In this document: positions 61,901 through 64,000 of the stretch, one piece after another
How the letters are laid out: each line of letters begins with the position of its first letter
How positions within the stretch are numbered: position 1 is the first letter of the stretch
NCBI RefSeq assembly: GCF_013373865.1
Contig: NC_050468.1
Coordinates: 26,430,774-26,494,773, forward strand
Reading direction: 5' to 3'
Length of the DNA: 64,000 nt
Source of the DNA: Monomorium pharaonis
Lineage: Eukaryota; Arthropoda; Insecta; Hymenoptera; Formicidae
The notes under the pieces: generated by a model
Seen by the model: the letters and a program-made list of their open reading frames with translations, nothing else
The model's database searches: none
Told to the model about the DNA's origin: nothing
Program-made: the position numbers and the translations under genes

Positions 61901-63544
61901 GATGTATATGAAATAATGCGATATTCAGAAAAGTTTAAATCTTGAAAATTATTTTCTAGTTGAGCGTAACAAACAAGGACGTCCAGAGTCCTTTTAACTC
62001 TTTATTGCCAAAGACAATCTAAATTTTCATATTGCATCATTTCCTACGTTTAATTAAAATAAAAAGCTATGTAAAATTTTAATTGTCTATTATATGACAT
62101 TTCTGGAAAGATTTTATCAATCGATTTATTATACTTGATTCAACGCACTTTCTTTGTAATTTACTTGTAAATTGCCTAATTTTACTGTATAATATCAATA
62201 ATGAGCATGAGTTGAAAACTGAAAAGATTTAAAAATTTGCACGAAAGAATATAATCGTTCATTGCAATGACTGCGAACGATCAATAACGCGCATGAACGA
62301 TAACTCTATTTTAAATAAAATTTTACTACAAATTAACGATTTCTTTTTTATAATGCAAAACATTTGGCTTTATTAACAAGATACTTAAGCTGTAGTTATC
62401 GCATTATATCTTGCTTTAAATATTATTCGCCTTTATCTTAACTCAACAAAGATATTCTATCTTCGACCTTTAACGATATCAACCTATACGCTAATCGATA
62501 AAACGTGCTTATTAAGTAAGCTCATGTAAACTTTCTAATAACTAACTGTTTTATTTTTAAATTAATAACATGAATGGAATTATATGGCAATATAAAAAGA
62601 GTCTGACAAGATGGATTAACAGGAGAGCGAATCAATAACGTGAGAAAATCTTCTGTTTTTGCTCCAGCCTCAAGCAATCTCTTCATTCTCAATTTCTCGA
62701 CCATAACTACGAGACTCTGGACTCACTATCTTTTTTTTATTTTACGTATGTCTTTCTTTCTTTTTTTTTCATTATTTTTATTATGTACATGAGTTTATTA
62801 TTTTTGCATGCTTGTACATTTGTGTTGTGATCTTTATAGGTCACCTTCCTGGCCGGTATGGGCACCACGAATTCCCAACTCCTCTCAGAACCTATCCACA
62901 CAACCGATCACCTGTCGACCCGATGTCTGTATCGAGTCTCTGCCACTGCACCCGTCCTCTCTGTCGCACATGGCCTCCAGAGCTCGGTTCTGGTCGGCAT
63001 CGAGCCCTCTTTCTTCGCGTAGTAGTCCGACAGATGTGGAAAATCCGATGAAAACCGATATTATCGCGTCCGTCGCGAAGAACATTTATTCGATCGGAAA
63101 GCAGCAGCAGCAACAGCAATTATTTTGCGGAATTGGAAACGGTTTCTTAAACGAGACCGATTCGCATGATTATTGCGATGGCGCGAACACAGACACCCGG
63201 GTAGCGTCCGGTATCTTCAGGGTGCCAGACGTACCGCGACATTCGCGCAAGAATTACGAGAGGAATAGTTTTGAGGCGCGTAACGAACGTAACGCGATGA
63301 TGACCGCGATCGCCAAGGAGAGTAACGGACAACAGAGTAACGTCTTTCCGATCGCGAAGCCGAGAATTAGTGCCGCGGGCTGGCGCGGCATGTCGAAAAC
63401 CTGTGACTGCATTGAGAAGGGCAAGACGAGCCCGGTGTTGCGACTGGTCGATCAGGCCAGAGCCGTGTCCTCTCCCGATCCTCTCCATAGGCCCGACAAT
63501 CAAAGAGCCCCGCTACGTCCCACGACGACAGCTCAAACCCTCAG
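7610..63544 (+). CDS. EEIG1: EEIG/FAM102-family protein with N-terminal NT-C2 domain (six exons, 3' partial)
   Basis: Joined exons 7610-7755, 60097-60217, 60741-60931, 61192-61397, 61615-61834 and 62840-63544 read 529 codons plus two bases without a stop. Residues 1-152 match the family's NT-type C2 domain: the MAFMMKKKKYKF start, then LEELTAVPFVNAVLF, LRLLDGG, REEVQE, KMSAN, LDPC, LGFTDLNLAEFAG and LLEGYD. Residues 154-295 are Ser/Gly-rich and include SGHSRNSS (255-262), also present in vertebrate members. NT-C2 domains (also in EHBP1 and plant PMI1) are thought to aid membrane targeting; human EEIG1 is linked to oestrogen response and RANK signalling in osteoclasts. The insect role is unknown to me. 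The conserved C-terminal tail is absent, so the gene continues past 64000. Vertebrate members are about 380 residues, so this one is longer, mainly through exon 6. The family call is firm; assignment to one vertebrate paralogue (EEIG1 or EEIG2) is not possible. Confidence 0.93.
8742..8864. mobile_element. Foldback element, about 123 bp
   Basis: The ends are inverted copies: ATATACATT on the left and AATGTATAT on the right. Inside, GCTCACAGCG (left) pairs with CGCTGTGAGC (right), followed by a TTAAGCAT/ATGCTTAC pairing. The loop is AT-rich. A MITE-like hairpin with no coding content. Confidence 0.55.
8911..9090. repeat. Diverged direct repeat, copy 1
   Basis: Shares an ordered set of blocks with 9632-9813: TAACT start, ACTCAAGTAG / ACTCGAATAG, GAGAAAC / AAGAAAC, CCGAAAACG-like block, and AACACGTATATAATT. 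The order and spacing are kept, so the two are copies of one sequence, though well diverged. Confidence 0.5.
9091..11195. other. Intronic DNA, no gene recognised
   Basis: Mixed AT-rich sequence apart from the direct repeat copy 2. A moderately GC-rich patch at 9980-10330 holds a 116-codon minus-strand frame (10026-10376) with no recognisable domain or splice context. Confidence 0.5.
9632..9813. repeat. Diverged direct repeat, copy 2
   Basis: Second copy of the 8911-9090 sequence, same orientation and about 540 bases apart. AACACGTATATAATT is shared exactly near the right end. Origin unknown; it may be a segmental duplication or two copies of an old transposon. Confidence 0.5.
11196..11255. 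repeat. 60-nt imperfect hairpin
   Basis: CGTGC at 11196 pairs with GCACG at 11251-11255. The stem continues with GTAGTAT/GTACTAC after one mismatch, and, past an internal bulge, ATCCTAT pairs with ATAGGAT around a short loop. It could be a short foldback remnant or a structured RNA; nothing identifies a microRNA. Confidence 0.5.
11345..11361. repeat. (AC)n microsatellite
   Basis: Short pure AC repeat. Confidence 0.85.
11639..11672. repeat. (CT)n microsatellite
   Basis: CT dinucleotides with two TTTC breaks. They are followed by CTGTAAGTAG, which looks like a splice donor, but no exon is supported. Confidence 0.85.
13033..13172. mobile_element. Foldback element, about 140 bp
   Basis: The left arm CCCATATTCTCGACTCA (from 13054) is matched on the right by TGAGTCGAGAATATGGG, ending 13161. 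Both arms then carry TATCGATA and a GCTTTT/AAAAGT block. Outside, ATACATAAA is matched by TTTATGTAT. The spacer is about 30 bases. No coding content; MITE-like. Confidence 0.65.
13173..20501. other. Intronic DNA, no gene recognised
   Basis: AT-rich with moderately GC-rich patches at 15.8-16.2, 16.6-17.1 and 18.2-19.4 kb. The patch at 16600-16750 is purine-rich (GGGGAGGGGGGAGAGGAGGG-like). Open frames here are under 100 codons, overlap on both strands and show no motif. A GGA run lies at 18427-18440. These patches may be regulatory. Confidence 0.5.
20502..20542. repeat. (AC)n microsatellite, 41 bp
   Basis: Uninterrupted AC dinucleotides. Confidence 0.95.
20543..21935. other. Intronic DNA, no gene recognised
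   Basis: AT-rich, with a more GC-rich patch at 21380-21730 where both strands are open for 66-89 codons. No motif or splice context was found, so no gene is called. Confidence 0.5.
21936..22149. mobile_element. Probable diverged MITE with CACTGAGAAAAAT-type ends
   Basis: Begins TACACTGAGAAAAAT and ends TTTTTTCAGTGA, an imperfect inverted match. About 210 bp, close in size to the better preserved copies at 41994-42200 and 36972-37213. The inner part is no longer a clear palindrome, so this copy is old. Confidence 0.4.
22150..25428. other. Intronic DNA, no gene recognised
   Basis: A GC-rich patch at 22450-23340 has short open frames only. A T run lies at 23434-23450, followed at once by AACAG, which resembles an acceptor but leads into no open frame. 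A short partial repeat (ATTGCTTCTTA twice) is near 24354-24380. Nothing else stands out. Confidence 0.5.
25429..25766. mobile_element. 338-bp near-perfect palindromic foldback element
   Basis: Two 162-bp arms (25429-25590 and 25605-25766) are reverse complements with one mismatch seen by eye, separated by a 14-base loop. The ends are TACACGGAGAGAA and TTCTCTCCGTGTA, so it is flanked by TA, as for Tc1/mariner-type insertions. It has no coding capacity. The terminal GAGA/TCTC motif resembles the other foldback elements at 37, 41.7 and 42 kb. High arm identity suggests a recent insertion or arm homogenisation. Confidence 0.85.
25767..31114. other. Intronic DNA, no gene recognised
   Basis: AT-rich with GC-richer patches at 26.4-26.65, 26.9-27.2 and 29.5-30.1 kb. 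The minus-strand frame at 26971-27216 (81 codons) reads like ordinary protein but has no family match I know and no clear splice sites. Alternating CA/GC repeats occur at 26440-26480. Confidence 0.5.
31115..31354. mobile_element. Possible TTAA-flanked short element
   Basis: Starts TTAACGTTTACACT and ends AGTGAACGCTGACGGTTAA, giving TTAA at both edges and partly matching inverted ends (CGTTTACACT against CGTTCACTG). TTAA target sites are typical of piggyBac-type elements. At 240 bp it would be non-autonomous. The ends match only in part, so this is tentative. Confidence 0.25.
31855..31942. repeat. 88-bp foldback palindrome
   Basis: AGATCTTG at the left and CAAGATCT at the right are inverted, and CATTTAATAATAATTAAT pairs with ATTAATTATTAAATG. 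A small insertion near the right arm breaks symmetry. AT-rich, no coding content. Confidence 0.55.
31943..36971. other. Intronic DNA, no gene recognised
   Basis: AT-rich throughout. Short tandem copies of TAATGCATTTTTTT occur near 36146-36174. Open frames are under 100 codons with no motifs. Confidence 0.55.
36972..37213. mobile_element. Foldback MITE, about 240 bp
   Basis: The left end (TACACACGGAAAGAACG, then ATTTTGCTAAGG) is mirrored on the right by CTTTAGCAAAAT and ATTCTTTCCGTA. Further in, AAAATAATTA pairs with TAATTATTTT around a GC-richer centre. Imperfect arms, no coding content. The end motif resembles the 25.4-kb palindrome. Confidence 0.6.
37214..41674. other. Intronic DNA, no gene recognised
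   Basis: AT-rich, moderately GC-rich near 40.3-41.2 kb. A 120-codon minus-strand frame (39100-39462) has no recognised motif. No repeats of note besides A/T runs. Confidence 0.5.
41675..41883. mobile_element. Foldback MITE inserted in an older repeat
   Basis: Begins TACACAGAGAAAAATTCTATA and ends TATATAATTTTCTTTTCTCC then GAGTGTA, an imperfect inverted pair, with TA at both edges. The inside is rich in AACTATA/TATAGTT pairs. The sequence flanking it on both sides matches a continuous stretch at 48326-48448, so it interrupts an older repeat copy. Confidence 0.6.
41884..41993. repeat. Older dispersed repeat, copy 1 (interrupted)
   Basis: Together with about ten bases before 41675, it matches 48326-48448: GTGTAAATA, then TATGACAATTTG, a TTTTTCCTTAGTCCGCG-like block, TAATTTTTACTAT and AAATTTTCTTTGTGTA. 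Divergence is moderate. Confidence 0.5.
41994..42200. mobile_element. Foldback MITE, 207 bp
   Basis: Begins TACACTGAGAAAAAA and ends TTTTTTCTTAGTGTA. TTCCAACTAAATTAAATTTTG on the left pairs with CAAAATTTTAATTTAGTTGG on the right. It is flanked by TA and inserted exactly at the right end of the older repeat copy 41884-41993. No coding content. Confidence 0.7.
42201..42872. other. GC-rich patch in intron 1, no gene recognised
   Basis: Between two foldback elements. Both strands are open for 60-94 codons over 42230-42880, with no recognisable motif. It contains GTGAG-type donor-like sites but no convincing exon. Confidence 0.45.
42873..43392. mobile_element. Foldback MITE interrupted by a second element
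   Basis: The ends are GCACTGAGATAAAATGA and TCATTTTTCTCAGTGC. The arms pair over roughly 100 bp: AACAAACGGA / TCCGTTTGTT, TTACCGAT / ATCGGTAA, AACCGATAAAGG / CCTTTATCGGTT. Without the inserted element at 43035-43293 it would be about 260 bp with its centre near the insertion point. No coding content. Confidence 0.75.
43035..43293. mobile_element. Nested TA-flanked element with TACTCTCTAAATC ends, copy 1
   Basis: Begins TACTCTCTAAATCTTAATCAG and ends CTGATTTAGAGAGTA. The interior is filled with CACTGA and TCAGTG half-sites in alternating orientation, about a dozen, able to form several small hairpins. It sits inside the 42873-43392 foldback element. A second copy is at 43755-43925. Confidence 0.75.
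43755..43925. mobile_element. TA-flanked element with TACTCTCTAAA ends, copy 2
   Basis: Begins TACTCTCTAAACGGCAATCAG and ends CACTGATTGTGATTTAGAGAG then TA. The same CACTGA/TCAGTG interior as 43035-43293 but about 90 bp shorter, in the same orientation. Confidence 0.7.
43926..47425. other. Intronic DNA, GC-rich patch at 44.6-46.6 kb
   Basis: The patch has overlapping open frames up to 102 codons on the plus strand (44775-45083) without recognised motifs. A T run lies at 45556-45571. Otherwise AT-rich with nothing recognised. Confidence 0.5.
47426..47454. repeat. (AC)n microsatellite
   Basis: AC dinucleotides with one GC interruption. Confidence 0.9.
48253..48273. repeat. (GC)n palindrome
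   Basis: Alternating GC with a central CTG, flanked by very AT-rich DNA. Such runs can adopt left-handed or cruciform forms. Confidence 0.8.
48326..48448. repeat. Older dispersed repeat, copy 2 (uninterrupted)
   Basis: Continuous match to the two sides of the element at 41675-41883: AGTGTAAATACTATGACAAT, CTTAATCCACG, TAATTTTTGTTATG and AAATTTTCTCCGTGTAG. It shows the site before insertion. Confidence 0.5.
48449..50918. other. Intronic DNA, no gene recognised
   Basis: AT-rich. A 21-bp tandem duplication (GATATGGTAAATTATGGTAAC) lies at 49527-49568. A 94-codon frame at 49791-50075 has no recognised motif. Confidence 0.5.
49527..49568. repeat. Tandem duplication, 21-bp unit
   Basis: Two copies of GATATGGTAAATTATGGTAAC differing at one base. 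Confidence 0.85.
50919..50999. repeat. 19-bp perfect inverted repeat around a CA/TA microsatellite
   Basis: TGCAGTTATTAAAGTTGCG (50919-50937) and its exact reverse complement (50981-50999) flank (CA)n(TA)n. The alternating tract continues the stem by AT pairing. It could be a foldback element whose loop grew by slippage. Confidence 0.75.
51000..52850. other. Intronic DNA with GC-rich patch at 51.9-52.4 kb
   Basis: The patch has an open frame of 136 codons on the minus strand (51921-52331) overlapped by plus-strand frames. There is no recognisable domain. Treated as composition-driven. Confidence 0.5.
51772..51809. repeat. Tandem duplication, 19-bp unit
   Basis: Two identical copies of GTCTATAAATTATGTAATT. 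Confidence 0.85.
52851..52911. repeat. (AC)n microsatellite, about 60 bp
   Basis: The longest pure dinucleotide run in the window apart from one GC at its start. Confidence 0.95.
52912..54717. other. Intronic DNA with GC-rich patch and a 201-codon open frame
   Basis: The plus-strand frame 52995-53600 (201 codons) is Arg/Phe-rich, overlaps a 136-codon minus frame and includes a (GGGA)n tract at 53150-53171. There is a hydrophobic segment near residues 143-165. No family is recognised and no splice or conservation evidence is visible, so no gene is called. Confidence 0.4.
54718..54760. repeat. Duplicated 20-bp near-palindrome
   Basis: Two identical copies of GTTGCACCATCGTGCACAAC, separated by AGT. 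Each copy is itself nearly self-complementary (TGCAC and GTGCA). Confidence 0.85.
54844..54858. repeat. Solo MITE end
   Basis: TACACTGAGAAAAAT is identical to the left end of the 21.9-kb element and close to that at 42 kb. No right end was found within several hundred bases, so only a fragment remains or the match is chance. Confidence 0.3.
54859..57620. other. Intronic DNA, no gene recognised
   Basis: Very AT-rich, especially 55.8-57.4 kb, with no open frame above 90 codons and no clear repeat. Confidence 0.6.
57621..57653. repeat. (CG)n(CA)n alternating tract
   Basis: Alternating purine-pyrimidine run, GC then AC. A similar GC/CA run lies at 57997-58016. Confidence 0.85.
57654..60096. other. 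End of intron 1, GC-rich patch at 58.9-59.7 kb
   Basis: The patch has a 173-codon plus-strand frame (59332-59853) overlapped by others, Ser/Phe-rich and unrecognised. The last 40 bases before 60097 are pyrimidine-rich, as expected before an acceptor. Confidence 0.5.
60097..60217 (+). CDS. EEIG1: EEIG/FAM102 coding exon 2 (NT-C2, middle)
   Basis: Encodes residues 49-89. It is preceded by a pyrimidine-rich tract and TTTGCAG, and followed by AAG then GTGAGA. It carries REEVQEHTVRW, FLCKMSAN and LDPCILRISVRK, which are core family motifs. It ends in phase 0. It lies 52 kb from exon 1, but phase and protein similarity make the join secure. Confidence 0.95.
60741..60931 (+). CDS. EEIG1: EEIG/FAM102 coding exon 3 (NT-C2, end)
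   Basis: Encodes residues 90-152 plus two bases of codon 153. The acceptor is GCGGCAG before 60741. It contains LGFTDLNLAEFAG, LLEGYDARH, RQDNSMLRVAIKM and LSGDILFK, closing the NT-C2 domain. Two overlapping donors are possible after AAA (GTGTAA or, two bases later, GTAAGA). I chose the second because it matches the consensus better and keeps frame with exon 4, giving FKVPSPS. Confidence 0.93.
61192..61397 (+). CDS. EEIG1: EEIG/FAM102 coding exon 4 (Ser/Gly-rich linker)
   Basis: Encodes residues 153-221 plus one base. The acceptor is CTGCTCCAG and the donor is TTCCG followed by GTAATT. The product is low in predicted structure, with GV-P-GV-style short repeats near residues 166-174 (VPGVQGVPGV) and a Ser-rich stretch before PKKRPALFTS. 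A Pro- and Arg-rich segment ending near Ser-Ser occurs at the same place in vertebrate members. A chance start inside the exon (61220) should not be taken as a real start. Confidence 0.88.
61615..61834 (+). CDS. EEIG1: EEIG/FAM102 coding exon 5 (SGHSRNSS motif)
   Basis: Encodes residues 222-294 plus two bases. The family motif SGHSRNSS is at 255-262, followed by a Ser/His/Gly-rich stretch and GHIR. RNSS-type sites could be phosphorylated; that is inference. The donor TTAG then GTAAGG is good. The acceptor is uncertain: CGACTAG before 61615 keeps frame but has no pyrimidine tract, while TCCCAG before 61684 also keeps frame and would shorten the exon by 23 codons. Both give the conserved motif. 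Confidence 0.85.
61835..62839 (+). other. Intron 5 of the EEIG/FAM102 gene, with a possible cassette exon
   Basis: Phase 2 intron of 1005 bp. At 62668-62745 lies a stretch with a strong acceptor (CTGTTTTTGCTCCAG) and a GTATGT donor, 78 bases long and open in phase. The rest is AT-rich with no recognised feature. Confidence 0.7.
62668..62745 (+). CDS. Possible frame-preserving cassette exon of EEIG/FAM102
   Basis: Preceded by TTCTGTTTTTGCTCCAG and followed by GTATGTCT. At 78 bases it adds 26 codons without changing phase between exons 5 and 6, and carries no stop. The first part (SLKQSLHSQFLDHNYETLDS) reads like protein, while the end is T-rich and gives a hydrophobic FFYFT. No family match is known to me. 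Could also be chance. Confidence 0.35.
62840..63544 (+). CDS. EEIG1: EEIG/FAM102 coding exon 6 (long, low-complexity)
   Basis: Encodes residues 295-529 plus two bases of codon 530. It is preceded by TGATCTTTATAG and followed by CTCAG then GTAGGT. The 705-base exon is open throughout in phase. The protein is rich in Ser, Pro, Arg and Asn, has six glutamines at 383-388 (mixed CAG/CAA), and shows no fold I recognise. Nothing of this length is known to me at this place in vertebrate members, so it is probably an insect-lineage extension. The reading frame ends just past the donor (TAG), so the true C terminus must lie in later exons outside the window. Confidence 0.88.
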
Positions 63545-64000
63545 GTAGGTTTCATTTGTCAGCGAGTATTCAATTTCGCTATTCTTTTGTGGGAGACGAT
63601 CTTGGAGGAGCGTCTCTTTTCCTCTTTTTCTCCCAGTTTTCCTCAGCGTCTTTGCCTAGCTGTATTTCCTGTTTTAAACGTCTCTTCGAGACGATTCTAC
63701 ATCGCAATATCTAACTTTATCTTGAATGATTAATACTCTCTCGGCCGCAAGAACGCGTATTGGAAGGAGATATCCAGAAAGAAATTTCTCTGAATATTTA
63801 CGACAACGCGTTTGACTAGCAAACATTGCGTTGCATTTTATCCTTGTACTAAATGGTCTTTACTGGAAAGTTAGGTCATCTCACTTACAAATCATTAACG
63901 ACAGCTATATGTCCGGCATACCAGAGTAATTGGTGATTCTGTCCTGACGAGCTAGTAGATATTCGAAAGAGCAATCCCTTCAACATTTCTCTTTCTTGTA
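63545..64000 (+). other. Start of intron 6, gene continues off the window
   Basis: Begins GTAGGT after CTCAG. No acceptor leading to a recognisable family exon was found before the end. The missing C-terminal exons should follow. Confidence 0.7.

Overview
The window looks like nuclear DNA from an insect. Hymenoptera, perhaps an ant, is my guess from the base composition and the many short TA-flanked foldback elements; this is inference and not proven. The background is AT-rich, with scattered GC-rich islands that keep CpG, many simple repeats and very long introns. There are no bacterial or viral features.

Only one protein-coding gene can be supported. It is a plus-strand gene of the EEIG/FAM102 family, whose N-terminal NT-type C2 domain is easy to recognise. 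The start codon is at 7610 and six coding exons can be placed: 7610-7755, 60097-60217, 60741-60931, 61192-61397, 61615-61834 and 62840-63544. They join without a stop into at least 529 codons, and the gene runs off the right edge. The NT-C2 domain is split by a first coding intron of 52,341 bp, which makes up most of the window. The last exons, which should carry the conserved C-terminal tail of the family, are missing.

Layout: 1-950 is a GC-rich island with no recognised gene. At 880-1065 there is a cluster of TCGATA motifs, including two perfect DRE sites. A second GC-rich island at 2.0-3.4 kb looks like a promoter plus a noncoding first exon ending at a strong donor near 2472. A third island at 6.7-7.76 kb holds the 5' UTR with a GA tract, then the start codon. 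Intron 1 (7756-60096) contains no supported gene. It holds microsatellites, several GC-rich patches and a population of foldback (MITE-like) elements, densest at 41.6-44 kb. There one element is nested inside another, and another interrupts an older repeat whose uninterrupted copy lies at 48.3 kb. The remaining five coding exons are packed into the last 4 kb.

No multi-gene system was found. The points most worth a second look are the 338-bp near-perfect palindrome at 25.4 kb, the nested and filled/empty-site foldback elements at 41.6-44 kb, a possible frame-preserving cassette exon at 62668-62745, and the structure of the gene's 5' end.
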